Shown here piece after piece: positions 8,268 to 18,570 of a DNA stretch of 64,000 nt. Positions within the stretch are counted from its first letter, which is position 1; each line of letters begins with the position of its first letter. The DNA comes from Labrys sp. KNU-23 (GTDB lineage: Bacteria; Pseudomonadota; Alphaproteobacteria; Rhizobiales; Labraceae): NCBI RefSeq assembly GCF_008330945.1, contig NZ_CP043489.1, positions 1,302,001-1,366,000 on the forward strand. Direction: 5' to 3'. The translations under genes were made by a program, and so were the position numbers. The notes under the pieces were generated by a model that did not search any database, had not been told where the DNA came from, and saw only the letters and a list, made by a program, of their open reading frames with translations.

Positions 8268-9443
8268 ATGCTGCAAAAACATCTGAGTTTCGGCATTGCC
8301 GTCACCGCCTCCCTCGTGGTTGGGACCGCCGCCCTGGGGCAGCAAAGCGTGGCGCATCCCGAGACCGTGGACCGGATTCCCCGCGCCCAGATCTTCAACA
8401 ATCACATGCAGTCGCCCGGCAATCTGCCGAATGTCGGCTTCGTCTGGGGCTCCAAGGCACCCCTGCGTTCGAACAAGGTGATCGACAGCTTCTACTATCC
8501 CAACCAGCGCGATCTCGACCGCGCCCACACGGCGGAATGGTACAAGGCCAATCATCCCGGCTGGATCACCTATCAGTGCGACCAGCAGACGCCCTCCTTC
8601 GGCTACACCTATTCCTGGGGTGCCTATGCGCCGCTGGACACCAGCAATCCCGAGGTGCGCCAGTATCTCTTGAAGACCTATATCGAGCCGGCCTTGGCTA
8701 AGGGCTATCATTCCATCGCCTTCGACAATGTTGCCTTGCCCAACACCGACAAGCGCTGCGGTGTCTGGCGCGACGGCAAATGGGTGCAGCTTTTCAGCGG
8801 GCAGTCGCGTGATCCGGCTCATACCGCCCAGAAGCTCGATTACATCGGCTGGCTCGCCAAGGAGATCCATCAGCGCGGCGGCCTGATCGCACTGAATGCC
8901 AAGATCGACCCCAAGCAGCCCGACGACACCAAGGCCCTGATCAACCTTGCCGATATCTGGGTCGATGAAGGCGGCTTCAGCGACAGTTGCCGGCGCCGCA
9001 TCACCGACGATGCCTGGCGCCTCAAGCGTGAACTGATCCAGCAGCGCCAGGATCGGGCCTATGTCTCGATCAACTACACCTGCACGAACGCCTCCGCGCC
9101 CCCCGACAACGCCGAACTGTCCTGGATCGTCGCCAGCTTCCTGGTGAACCGCAACAATCGCAGCTATCTCGCCGTGCTGCCGCAGAAGGACACCGGGCGC
9201 TGGGTCGAATATCCCAATCTCGATCCGCCCGTCGGCCCTCCGGTCGGCGCTTCCCAGCTTCAAGGCACGCTCGCCTGGCGTAATTACCAGCGCGGTTACG
9301 CCGCCGTGAACTTCTCGGACCGGGAATCGGCTACGATCCAGCCGCCTGCAGGCAGTTGGCGCGACCTGTCCGGCCAGGCGGTCAGCGGCCCGATCGAGCT
9401 CAAGCCCCGATCCGGCGTGGTTCTGCTCCGGGCGGAGGGGTGA
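8268..9443 (+). CDS. Secreted glycoside-hydrolase-like protein (putative TIM-barrel, GH114-like)
   Basis: The 391-residue product starts with a clear signal peptide (MLQKHLSFGIAVTASLVVG, cleavage near ALGQ). The mature part resembles alpha-galactosidase/GH114-type barrels: conserved NPEVRQYLLKTYIEPAL, then GYHSIAFDNVALPN, where the Asp after SIAF could be catalytic, then IALNAKID and ADIWVDEGGF. The last ~70 residues look like a small beta domain (YAAVNFSD, SGPIELKPRSGVVLL). ATG 8268 was chosen over ATG 8247 because CGGAAG lies 4 bases upstream and the signal peptide begins there. As the last gene of the polysaccharide array before a terminator, it could trim or release the polymer. Family membership is a moderate inference. 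Confidence 0.7.
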   Translation: MLQKHLSFGIAVTASLVVGTAALGQQSVAHPETVDRIPRAQIFNNHMQSPGNLPNVGFVWGSKAPLRSNKVIDSFYYPNQRDLDRAHTAEWYKANHPGWITYQCDQQTPSFGYTYSWGAYAPLDTSNPEVRQYLLKTYIEPALAKGYHSIAFDNVALPNTDKRCGVWRDGKWVQLFSGQSRDPAHTAQKLDYIGWLAKEIHQRGGLIALNAKIDPKQPDDTKALINLADIWVDEGGFSDSCRRRITDDAWRLKRELIQQRQDRAYVSINYTCTNASAPPDNAELSWIVASFLVNRNNRSYLAVLPQKDTGRWVEYPNLDPPVGPPVGASQLQGTLAWRNYQRGYAAVNFSDRESATIQPPAGSWRDLSGQAVSGPIELKPRSGVVLLRAEG

Positions 9444-9470
9444 TTGCCATCCAGGATAACTGCATCAATG

Positions 9471-9500
9471 AAAATAGCCGGCTTTTTAGCCGGCTATTTT
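9471..9500. terminator. Bidirectional intrinsic terminator
   Basis: Perfect 13-bp stem (AAAATAGCCGGCT at 9471-9483 with its complement at 9488-9500) around a TTTT loop, A-rich on one side and T-rich on the other. It lies between the convergent glycosidase-like gene and glmU and can end both transcripts. Confidence 0.92.
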
Positions 9501-9599
9501 TGTTTGCTGAGGAAACTCTTGGAGCGCCGACACCTTGTCCGCCTCTTTTACTCTGCCAGGCTTGGCAGATAAGCACGCGGACATCGCCTCCGGCGATCC

Positions 9600-10955
9600 T
9601 CATCCCTTGGACTTGGCTTCCTTCTCCGCCTTCTTCTTGGTGCGATAGACCTTGGCCCAGCCATCGATGCCGACCTGCCGGCCACGGGCAACGGCCAGGG
9701 CATCGGCTGGCACATCCCTGGTGATCACCGAGCCGGCACCGATATTGGCATTGTCCCCGATCGTTACCGGAGCCACGAGAGCGGAATTGGAGCCGACAAA
9801 CACGCCCGCACCGATATCGGTGCGATGCTTGAGATAGCCGTCATAATTGCAGGTGATGGTGCCCGCCCCGATATTGGCCTCCGCGCCCACCCGGGCATCG
9901 CCGATATAGCTGAGATGGCTGATCTTGGCGCCCCTCTCCACGCTGGCCGCCTTGACCTCGACGAAATTGCCGACCTTGACCTCCTCGGCGAGGTTCGCCC
10001 CCGGCCGCAGCCGCGCGAAGGGCCCCACCGAGGCGCCGCTGCCGACATGCGCACCCTCCAGATGGGAAAAGGCATGGATCACGGCGCCGCTTTCGATGGT
10101 CACGCCCGGGCCGAACCAGCAATTGGGCTCGATCACCACATCGTTGCCGATACGGGTATCATGGGATAGGAACACGGTCTCGGGCGCCGTCATGGTGACG
10201 CCTTCCCGCATGGCAACGGTGCGCAGACGCGACTGCATGACGGCCTCCGCCGCTGCCAGTTGCAGGCGATCGTTCACCCCTTGCACTTCTTCCTCGGCGA
10301 TCGGACGGGCCACGGCCCGGAGCCCTTGCCGATGCGCGATCTCGGCCGCGTCGGTGAGGTAATATTCTCCCTTGGCATTGTCATTGCCGATGGCTTCGAG
10401 CAAGGCCAGCCCGTTTTCTCCGCGTAGCGCCATCAGGCCGCCATTGCAGAAGCCGACGGCTTTCTGCTCGGACGTGGCGTCCTTTTCCTCGACGATGGCG
10501 GTAAGCGCATCGCCCTCGACGATCAAGCGGCCATAACCAGTGGGATCGGCGGCATGGAAGCCAAGCACGGCGACGCTGGCGCCATCCGCCAGGGCCGCCT
10601 TCAATGTCTCGATCGACTGCGGGCGCACCAGGGGCGTGTCGGCATAGAGGACGATGATGTCCTTGCCATCAGCCAGGGCCTCCTTCGCCGCCAGGACGGC
10701 GTGGCCGGTGCCCTTGCGCTCGACCTGGGTGAACACGGCGCAGCCGGGCAGTTCCTTCTGTGCGAGCCTCGCGACGTCCTCCCGTCCGGGTCCGACGACG
10801 ACGGCCGCGTCGGTGATGCCGGCCTGCTTCACGCTCGCCAGGACATGGGCCAGCATGGAACGGCCGGCGATGGCGTGCAGCACCTTCGGCAGCGATGATT
10901 TCATGCGGGTGCCTTCACCTGCGGCGAGGATGACGGCTAGGGTCGGTCGGGACAT
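9600..10955 (-). CDS. glmU: Bifunctional GlcNAc-1-P uridylyltransferase / GlcN-1-P acetyltransferase
   Basis: Makes UDP-GlcNAc for peptidoglycan, lipid A and capsule precursors. The N-terminal pyrophosphorylase domain shows [18 protein letters not shown] (residues 10-27) and YADTPLV. The C-terminal half is a left-handed beta helix of hexapeptide repeats, with the acetyltransferase signature [15 protein letters not shown] and [13 protein letters not shown] containing the acetyl-CoA site. The 451-residue length is typical, and the Lys-rich C-terminus ([12 protein letters not shown]) is ordinary for alphaproteobacteria. Housekeeping gene; its product feeds the UDP-HexNAc dehydrogenase encoded at 458. 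Confidence 0.97.
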   Translation of the reverse strand: MSRPTLAVILAAGEGTRMKSSLPKVLHAIAGRSMLAHVLASVKQAGITDAAVVVGPGREDVARLAQKELPGCAVFTQVERKGTGHAVLAAKEALADGKDIIVLYADTPLVRPQSIETLKAALADGASVAVLGFHAADPTGYGRLIVEGDALTAIVEEKDATSEQKAVGFCNGGLMALRGENGLALLEAIGNDNAKGEYYLTDAAEIAHRQGLRAVARPIAEEEVQGVNDRLQLAAAEAVMQSRLRTVAMREGVTMTAPETVFLSHDTRIGNDVVIEPNCWFGPGVTIESGAVIHAFSHLEGAHVGSGASVGPFARLRPGANLAEEVKVGNFVEVKAASVERGAKISHLSYIGDARVGAEANIGAGTITCNYDGYLKHRTDIGAGVFVGSNSALVAPVTIGDNANIGAGSVITRDVPADALAVARGRQVGIDGWAKVYRTKKKAEKEAKSKG

Positions 10956-11273
10956 GTCATGATCCGTATACGTTGCGATAAGTTGCCTGCGCTCTATGAA
11001 ATGTTCGGCATCAGTTGATCGAACGACAGTTTCAGTGTCAGAGCGGCAGTGTTACGTCATTGATATGAGCACTCCTGTCCCTTCATCATGACGTTTGTGT
11101 GATTCTTCGGTCGAATCCTGGGGCTTTATAAAGTTCCAGCCATCCGTGATCAACGCGGGCCACGCAAGTCCTCGGGGAGAGGGCGAGACGATACGGGCCC
11201 GCCGCAAGACAGCAGCCGGAAGCCTATCGACGAAGATCGTGTCAGAAATGCAGGCGAATGGCGGTTCGGCGCA
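10956..11273. other. Intergenic region without a recognisable gene
   Basis: 318 bases between glmU and the LprI-like gene, both on the minus strand. It must hold the glmU promoter, but no clear -35/-10 pair, hairpin or conserved small ORF was found. Confidence 0.5.
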
Positions 11274-11699
11274 TTATTGGTTCGCAGCCGCCACAGGGCA
11301 ACTCAGATCGCCTTCACTGCAGCTGAGCCAGGCCTTGAAGGTCTTGATGCGCTCCTTGGTCAAGCCGTCCCGGCACTGCGTCACAGCGAGGGGATAAAGG
11401 GTGCCGCCAATGACGCCGGAACTCGAAAAATTGCATTCGGTATCGCGAAAAGCCACCCACGCTCTTTGCGTCGCTATCAGCAATTTCGCCTTGTCCGCAT
11501 CGTCGTGCAGGTTTTTCTCGATCTGCTTGTAGAGGGCGTTGAGCTCGCCATCGGATGCCTTGAAGGACTTGCTGGCGCATTGATTGAGCGTGGCCTGGTC
11601 CTCGGGATCGGCACATTCATCGGCCGCGAGGACCGGCCCTGCCGAAGACAGAACCGCAAGTCCCAGCAAAATGGTTCGTATCAGGCCAGGCAGCCGCAT
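11274..11699 (-). CDS. LprI-like (DUF1311) secreted protein
   Basis: The 141-residue product has a signal peptide (RLPGLIRTILLGLAVLSSAG, cleavage near VLAADE). The LprI N-terminal domain follows: DECADPEDQATLNQCAS, LNALYKQIEKNL, QRAWVAFRDTEC and a final paired-Cys segment (WLSCSEGDLSCP). The Cys positions suggest two disulfides in the periplasm. Family members include a lysozyme inhibitor in mycobacteria, but most have no assigned function. The start ATG 11699 is preceded on the minus strand by AAGGAG. It faces away from gcl and looks monocistronic. Confidence 0.85.
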   Translation of the reverse strand: MRLPGLIRTILLGLAVLSSAGPVLAADECADPEDQATLNQCASKSFKASDGELNALYKQIEKNLHDDADKAKLLIATQRAWVAFRDTECNFSSSGVIGGTLYPLAVTQCRDGLTKERIKTFKAWLSCSEGDLSCPVAAANQ

Positions 11700-11899
11700 A
11701 AGAGCTCTCCTTTGACAGGGCATGGCAATCACTCGGGGACACCACCCTCCCATAATTTCCAGCTGCGGACATCCAACCAGTACGACGGTCCCACCAGCCA
11801 TCAACAGAAAGCGGCGCTTCGCCTCGTCAGGGCAGCGGATTCGGGAGCAATTTGCGCCAATCCGCCGCGGCAGCGCAAAGGCCAGGTTGCATAAAGCAG

Positions 11900-11937
11900 T
11901 TGACACGCCTCCAAATGCTGGCATCTTGTATACCAGA
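11900..11937 (+). promoter_or_regulatory. gcl promoter region with a GntR-type dyad
   Basis: A TTGACA box (11900-11905) is followed after about 18 bases by a dyad (11924-11937, TCTTGTATACCAGA) with one mismatched pair around GTATAC. The dyad covers where the -10 would be and ends 26 bases before the gcl ATG, which suits a repressor. The same motif recurs at 23177, 26653, 27088, 27582, 29576 and, in a variant form, 34321. Confidence 0.65.
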
Positions 11938-11963
11938 AAAATCACAAACAAGGCGGAACCTCC

Positions 11964-13733
<1,770 letters not shown>

Positions 13734-13831
13734 CCGGCTACCGCTTCATCCCACGCCCACGTCCCTGCCGAGGAAACCGTTCCTCGACCGGACAGCCTCG
13801 TCCTCAATTCGCCTGAACCGGGAAGCCAGCC

Positions 13832-14608
13832 ATGCCCCGATTTGCCGCCAACCTGACCATGCTGTTCAACGAAGTGCCGTTCATGGAGCGCTTCGCGGCA
13901 GCCGCCCGCAATGGCTTTACGGGTGTGGAATATCTGTTCCCCTATCCCTTCCCGGCGGCCGATCTGGCCGCAGCCCTGAAGGAGCACAAGCTCACCCAGG
14001 TCCTGCACAATCTGCCGGCCGGCGACTGGGCAAGCGGGGAGCGCGGCATCGCCGTGCTCCCCGATCGCAAGGCCGAATTCCGCGAGGGCGTTGCTGAGGC
14101 CATCACCTATGCCAAGGCGCTGGACTGCAAGCTGGTCAACTGCCTGGCCGGCATCGCGCCCGCCTCCGTCGATGCGGGGCAGGCAAGGGCCACTTTCGTC
14201 GAGAACATCGGCTATGCCGCCGCTGAGCTCAAGAAGGCCGGCATCCGCCTGGTGATCGAGGCGATCAATACGCGCGACATTCCCGGCTTCTTCCTGACCA
14301 ACACAAGGCAGGCGGCCGAGATCATCGCCGAGACGGGCTCGGACAATATCGGGCTGCAATACGACATCTACCACATGCAGATCATGGAAGGGGATCTGGC
14401 CCGCACCATCGAAAAGCATTTGCCGCAGATCTGGCATGTGCAGCTCGCCGACAATCCCGGCCGCAACGAGCCGGGCACCGGCGAGATCAACTATCCCTTC
14501 CTCTACCAGTGGCTCGACCAGCTCGGCTATGCCGGCTGGATCGGCTGCGAATACAAGCCCAAGGGCGAGACCGAAGCGGGCCTGGGCTGGCTGAAGCAGG
14601 CTCGCTGA
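13832..14608 (+). CDS. hyi: Hydroxypyruvate isomerase
   Basis: Interconverts hydroxypyruvate and tartronate semialdehyde. It is a 258-residue TIM barrel, the same length as E. coli Hyi. The catalytic glutamates fall at the expected positions, Glu143 (VIEAINTRDIPG) and Glu240 (GCEYKPKGET), and HNLPAGDW and QYDIYHMQIMEGD match the family. It lies 98 bases after gcl in the same direction, as in other glyoxylate operons. Confidence 0.95.
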   Translation: MPRFAANLTMLFNEVPFMERFAAAARNGFTGVEYLFPYPFPAADLAAALKEHKLTQVLHNLPAGDWASGERGIAVLPDRKAEFREGVAEAITYAKALDCKLVNCLAGIAPASVDAGQARATFVENIGYAAAELKKAGIRLVIEAINTRDIPGFFLTNTRQAAEIIAETGSDNIGLQYDIYHMQIMEGDLARTIEKHLPQIWHVQLADNPGRNEPGTGEINYPFLYQWLDQLGYAGWIGCEYKPKGETEAGLGWLKQAR

Positions 14609-14623
14609 GCCCGCCCCGTAAAT

Positions 14624-14749
14624 CCCCTTCTCCCCCTGAGGGAGAAGGTCCCGGCAGAGGGATGAGGGGTCTCGCAATCCCCTGCCGGCGTGGTGGTTCA
14701 CCCCTCATCCGCCCCTTCGGGGCACCTTCTCCCACAAGGGGAGAAGGTG
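14624..14749. repeat. Two inverted copies of a rhizobial intergenic palindromic element
   Basis: One copy (14624-14670) has a CCTTCTCCC/GGGAGAAGG hairpin followed by GGATGAGGGGT. The second (14700-14749) is the same element in the opposite orientation, with an extra GCCCCTTCGGGGC hairpin. Such elements are scattered between genes in many alphaproteobacteria. Here they sit between hyi and glxR and may fold into a large structure in the mRNA. Confidence 0.85.
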
Positions 14750-14789
14750 TTCCCCCAGCGTTTGCGCTTAAGAAACAAGGACTCTAATC

Positions 14790-15680
14790 ATGAATATCGG
14801 CTTTGTCGGACTTGGCATCATGGGTGCCCCGATGGCGGGGCACCTGATCGCGGCCGGCCACACCGTCTATCTCACCACGCTGGGCCCGGTTCTGGCCGAA
14901 CTCCTTGCCGCCGGCGGCAAGGCCGAGGCGAGCGCCGCCGATGTCGCCCGCAAGGCTGACATCATCATCACCATGGTGCCGGATACCCCGGACGTCGAGA
15001 CGGTGCTGTTTGGCAAGAACGGTGTCGCCGAGGGTCTCTCCGCCGGCAAGCTCGTCATCGACATGAGCTCGATCTCGCCGATCGCTACCAAGGGCTTCGC
15101 CAGGCGCATCAACAAGCTCGGCTGCGACTATCTCGATGCGCCCGTCTCGGGCGGCGAGGTCGGCGCCAAGGCCGCCTCCCTCACCATCATGGTCGGCGGC
15201 CCCGAGGCCGCTTTCGAGCGCGCCAGGCCGCTGTTCGAGACAATGGGCAAGAACATCACTTTGGTCGGCGGCAATGGCGATGGCCAGACCACCAAGGTCG
15301 CCAACCAGATCATCGTTGCCCTCACCATCGAGGCCGTCGGCGAGGCCCTGCTGTTCGCCTCCAAGGCGGGCGCCGACCCGGCCAAGGTGCGCCAGGCCCT
15401 GATGGGCGGCTTTGCCGCTTCCCGCATCCTGGAGGTGCATGGTGATCGCATGGTCAAGCGCACCTTCGATCCGGGCTTCCGCATCGCCCTGCACCAGAAG
15501 GACCTCAATCTGGCGCTGGATGGGGCACGCACGCTCGGCATCGCCTTGCCCAATACGGCGACGGCGCAGGAACTCTTCAACACCTGCGCCTCCCATGGCG
15601 GCAGGGATTGGGACCATTCCGCCATGGTGCGGGCCCTCGAACTCATGGCCAACCACGCCGTCACCACCACGACCAGCTGA
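14790..15680 (+). CDS. glxR: Tartronate-semialdehyde (2-hydroxy-3-oxopropionate) reductase
   Basis: Reduces tartronate semialdehyde to D-glycerate with NAD(P)H. It is a 296-residue beta-hydroxyacid dehydrogenase: FVGLGIMGAPMAGHL (residues 4-18) binds the cofactor, DAPVSGGEVGAKAASLTIMVGG binds substrate, and the catalytic Lys is in GQTTKVANQIIVA (near residue 171). The C-terminal KDLNLALD signature is present. Position after gcl and hyi supports this assignment over 3-hydroxyisobutyrate dehydrogenase; glxR and garR cannot be told apart by sequence. Confidence 0.93.
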   Translation: MNIGFVGLGIMGAPMAGHLIAAGHTVYLTTLGPVLAELLAAGGKAEASAADVARKADIIITMVPDTPDVETVLFGKNGVAEGLSAGKLVIDMSSISPIATKGFARRINKLGCDYLDAPVSGGEVGAKAASLTIMVGGPEAAFERARPLFETMGKNITLVGGNGDGQTTKVANQIIVALTIEAVGEALLFASKAGADPAKVRQALMGGFAASRILEVHGDRMVKRTFDPGFRIALHQKDLNLALDGARTLGIALPNTATAQELFNTCASHGGRDWDHSAMVRALELMANHAVTTTTS

Positions 15681-15722
15681 AACCAAGACCCGCAAGGCGG
15701 GCTGCAGAAGGGGAGCGACATC

Positions 15723-16751
15723 ATGAAGATCTGCATCTATGGCGCCGGCGCGATCGGCGGCTACATGGCGGTGATGCTGCAGCGTGCAGGCGCCGAAGTC
15801 TCGGTCATCGCACGCGGGGACCATCTCAAGGCCATGCAGGCCCGCGGCCTCAAGCTGCTCGTCGACGGGCAGGAACTGACGGCCTCGCTCACGGCAACGC
15901 AGAACCCAGCCGATCTGGGACCGCAGGATTATGTGATCGTCGCCCTCAAGGCGCACCAGGCCTGGGAATCGGCGGAGGCATTCAAACCGCTACTCGGCCG
16001 CGACACCGCTGTGGTCACCGCCCAGAACGGCGTGCCCTGGTGGTATTTCTACGGCCTGCCCGCGCCTCATGGCGACACCCGCCTCGCCAGCGTCGATCCG
16101 GGCAACCGGCAGTGGCAGGCCATCGGCCCCGAGCGCATAATCGGCTGCACGGTCTATCCGGCCACCGAGATCACCGAGCCCGGCGTGGTCAGGCACATCT
16201 ACGGCAACCAGTTCGGCCTCGGCGAGCCCAATCGCACGGAGAGCCTGCGCGTCGCCAGGCTCGCCGAAGCGATGACGGCCGGCGGCCTGAAGCCCCGCCT
16301 CTACGAGGATATTCGCGACGACATCTGGCTGAAGCTCTGGGGCAATCTGTGCTTCAACCCGATCTCCGCCCTCACCCATGCTACGCTCGACGTGATCGCG
16401 ACCGAGCCGGGCACGCGGGCGCTGGCGCGCGCCATGATGGTGGAGGCCGAGCAGATCGGCCTCAAGTTCGGGGCGCGCTTCAGGGTCGGCGTCGACCGGC
16501 GCATCGACGGCGCGGCCGGTGTCGGCGCCCATCGCACCTCGATGCTGCAGGACCTCGACAAGGGCCGGGCGCTGGAGATCGACGCCCTGCTCACCTCTGT
16601 GCAGGAAATGGGGCGCATCGCCGAGATCGAGACGCCGCATATCGATGCCGTGCTCGCTTTGGTCCAGCAGATGGCGCGGGTGAAGGGGCTCTACCCCACT
16701 TTCCCGCAGGAGGTGGCGCCGGCTCCGCTGCGCGCCGTCGGCCAGGCCTGA
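15723..16751 (+). CDS. panE2: KPR/PanE-family reductase, candidate oxalyl-CoA reductase (PanE2-like)
   Basis: A 342-residue NADP-dependent reductase of the ketopantoate reductase family. It has the N-terminal IYGAGAIGGYMAVMLQRAG dinucleotide loop, VALKAHQAW, AQNGVPWWYFYG, KLWGNLCFNPISALTHATLD and a C-terminal EIDALLTSVQEMGRIAEIETP helix. Catalytic Lys and Glu/Asn candidates lie in the last two blocks. In Methylobacterium extorquens a PanE-like protein (PanE2) reduces oxalyl-CoA to glyoxylate. Placement directly after gcl-hyi-glxR and before the NADPH-making transhydrogenase points to that role, not to pantothenate synthesis. Family is certain; substrate is inferred. Confidence 0.8.
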   Translation: MKICIYGAGAIGGYMAVMLQRAGAEVSVIARGDHLKAMQARGLKLLVDGQELTASLTATQNPADLGPQDYVIVALKAHQAWESAEAFKPLLGRDTAVVTAQNGVPWWYFYGLPAPHGDTRLASVDPGNRQWQAIGPERIIGCTVYPATEITEPGVVRHIYGNQFGLGEPNRTESLRVARLAEAMTAGGLKPRLYEDIRDDIWLKLWGNLCFNPISALTHATLDVIATEPGTRALARAMMVEAEQIGLKFGARFRVGVDRRIDGAAGVGAHRTSMLQDLDKGRALEIDALLTSVQEMGRIAEIETPHIDAVLALVQQMARVKGLYPTFPQEVAPAPLRAVGQA

Positions 16752-16786
16752 CTCATGAAAGCTGATCTGTCGGAGCGGACATCATC

Positions 16787-17929
16787 ATGAAGATCGGTAT
16801 TGCCTCGGAAACGGAGCCCGGCGAGCCCCGGGTTGGAGCGACGCCCGACACGGTGAAGAAGCTGATCGCGCTGGGCGCGGCGGTTCGGGTCGCGAGCGGT
16901 GCGGGGCTGGCGTCCGGGATCACGGACGATGACTATGCCCAGGCCGGGGCGAGCGTGGTGGCTTCCAATGCCGAAGCGCTGGCGGGGGCGGCGATCGTGC
17001 TGAAGGTCCGCCGCCCGCGGGCGGACGAGCTTTCGGCCTATCCCCCTGGCGCCCTGGTGCTGGCGATCATGGACCCCCATGGCCAGCACGAGGCGCTGGC
17101 CGCCCTGGCCGGGGCGGGCGTGTCGGCCTTCGCCATGGAACTGATGCCGCGCATCACCCGGGCGCAGGTGATGGACGTGTTGTCCTCCCAGGCCAACCTT
17201 GCCGGCTACCGGGCCGTGATCGATGCCAGCGCCGAGTTCGGCCGGGCCTTTCCGATGATGATGACGGCCGCCGGCACCGTGCCCGCCGCCAAGGTCTTCG
17301 TGATGGGCGCCGGCGTCGCCGGCCTGCAGGCCATCGCCACGGCCCGGCGCCTGGGCGCGGTGGTCACCGCCACCGACGTGCGCCCGGCCGCCAAGGAGCA
17401 GGTCGCCTCGCTCGGCGCCAAGTTCGTCGCCGTCGAGGACGAGGAGTTCCGCGAGGCCGAGACCGCCGCCGGCTATGCCAAGCCGATGTCGGCCGAATAC
17501 CAGGCCAAGCAGGCCGCCCTGGTGGCCGAGCACATCAAGAAGCAGGACATCGTCATCACCACCGCCCTGATCCCCGGCCGGCCCGCCCCGCGCCTGGTCT
17601 CGGCCGCGATGGTGGACAGCCTCAAGCCCGGCTCCGTGCTGGTCGACCTGGCGGTGGAGCGCGGCGGCAATGTCGAGGGCGCCCGCCCCGGCGAGGTCGC
17701 GGTCACCGAGGGCGGGGTCAAGATCATCGGCCATCTCAACGTGCCCGGCCGCCTGGCCACCTCCGCCTCCTCCCTCTATGCCCGCAACCTCTTCGCCTTC
17801 GTGGAGACGCTGGTCGACAAGAAGGACAAGGTGCTGGCGCCCAATTGGGAGGACGAGCTGGTCAAGGCGACGCTCCTCACCAAGGACGGGGCGGTGGTGC
17901 ATCCCGCCTTCCAGCCGCAGCCGGCCTGA
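16787..17929 (+). CDS. pntAA: NAD(P) transhydrogenase subunit alpha part 1
   Basis: Soluble NAD(H)-binding domain I of the proton-translocating transhydrogenase. Residues 1-150 carry the alanine-dehydrogenase-like PGEPRVGATPDTVKKL. The NAD site is VMGAGVAGLQAIATARRLGA and TDVRPAAKEQV, with the flexible loop near EFREAETAAGYAKPMS. The 380-residue length fits the three-gene alphaproteobacterial form. It starts 35 bases after the PanE2-like gene, and unusually GC-rich, repetitive codon use runs through all three pnt genes. Its job here is probably to supply NADPH for oxalyl-CoA and tartronate-semialdehyde reduction. Confidence 0.96.
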   Translation: MKIGIASETEPGEPRVGATPDTVKKLIALGAAVRVASGAGLASGITDDDYAQAGASVVASNAEALAGAAIVLKVRRPRADELSAYPPGALVLAIMDPHGQHEALAALAGAGVSAFAMELMPRITRAQVMDVLSSQANLAGYRAVIDASAEFGRAFPMMMTAAGTVPAAKVFVMGAGVAGLQAIATARRLGAVVTATDVRPAAKEQVASLGAKFVAVEDEEFREAETAAGYAKPMSAEYQAKQAALVAEHIKKQDIVITTALIPGRPAPRLVSAAMVDSLKPGSVLVDLAVERGGNVEGARPGEVAVTEGGVKIIGHLNVPGRLATSASSLYARNLFAFVETLVDKKDKVLAPNWEDELVKATLLTKDGAVVHPAFQPQPA

Positions 17930-17943
17930 CGGATCTTTGGCGG

Positions 17944-17985
17944 GCGGGTCTTCTCAGCTCCATCGAGAGATGGAGCGGGACCCGC
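17944..17985 (+). other. RNA hairpin in the pntAA-pntAB gap
   Basis: Outer stem GCGGGTC/GACCCGC encloses an inner stem GCTCCAT/ATGGAGC. There is no T-run, so it is more likely an mRNA processing or stability element than a terminator. Confidence 0.55.
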
Positions 17986-18059
17986 CTGGACATGCAACCC
18001 ATTCCAGCCAGAGGCGGGTCTGAACACCCGCCCACCGAGCGCCCTTCAGGGAGACCGAC

Positions 18060-18560
18060 ATGGCCGACACGCCCCAAGAGCTTCTCGACAAGGCCCAGGC
18101 CGCGGCACGGGTCGCCGGCGAGGCCGCCAGAAACGCCCAGGACTATGCCGACCAGCTTGCCGCCACGCTGGGCGGCGTGGCCCATGCCGCCACCGGCGGG
18201 GCGATCGATCCCTTCGTCTTCCGCTTCGCCATCTTCGTGCTCGCCATCTTCGTGGGCTATTACGTGGTGTGGTCGGTCACCCCGGCCCTGCACACCCCGC
18301 TGATGTCGGTGACCAACGCCATCTCCTCGGTGATCGTGGTGGGCGCCCTGCTCTCGGTCGGCGTCGCCCTGGCCGGGGACGAGAGCGGGCCCTGGTGGGC
18401 CCGCGGCTTCGGCTTCCTGGCTTTGGTGCTGGCCTCCATCAACATCTTCGGCGGCTTCCTGGTCACCGAGCGCATGCTGGCCATGTACAAGCCCAAGGAC
18501 AAGACCGCCGACAAGACCAAGAAGACCGGGGCCTCTTCGGCCGCCGGCGCCGGCCAGTGA
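18060..18560 (+). CDS. pntAB: NAD(P) transhydrogenase subunit alpha part 2
   Basis: Short membrane part of the transhydrogenase proton channel. Three to four membrane helices lie at about residues 55-140 ([20 protein letters not shown], then [17 protein letters not shown], then [22 protein letters not shown]). An ~45-residue Ala-rich amphipathic N-terminus and a Lys/Ala tail make it 166 residues, somewhat longer than the ~140 of Rhodospirillum rubrum. It is followed by pntB after 10 bases. Confidence 0.95.
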   Translation: MADTPQELLDKAQAAARVAGEAARNAQDYADQLAATLGGVAHAATGGAIDPFVFRFAIFVLAIFVGYYVVWSVTPALHTPLMSVTNAISSVIVVGALLSVGVALAGDESGPWWARGFGFLALVLASINIFGGFLVTERMLAMYKPKDKTADKTKKTGASSAAGAGQ

Positions 18561-18570
18561 GGAAGCGTCC

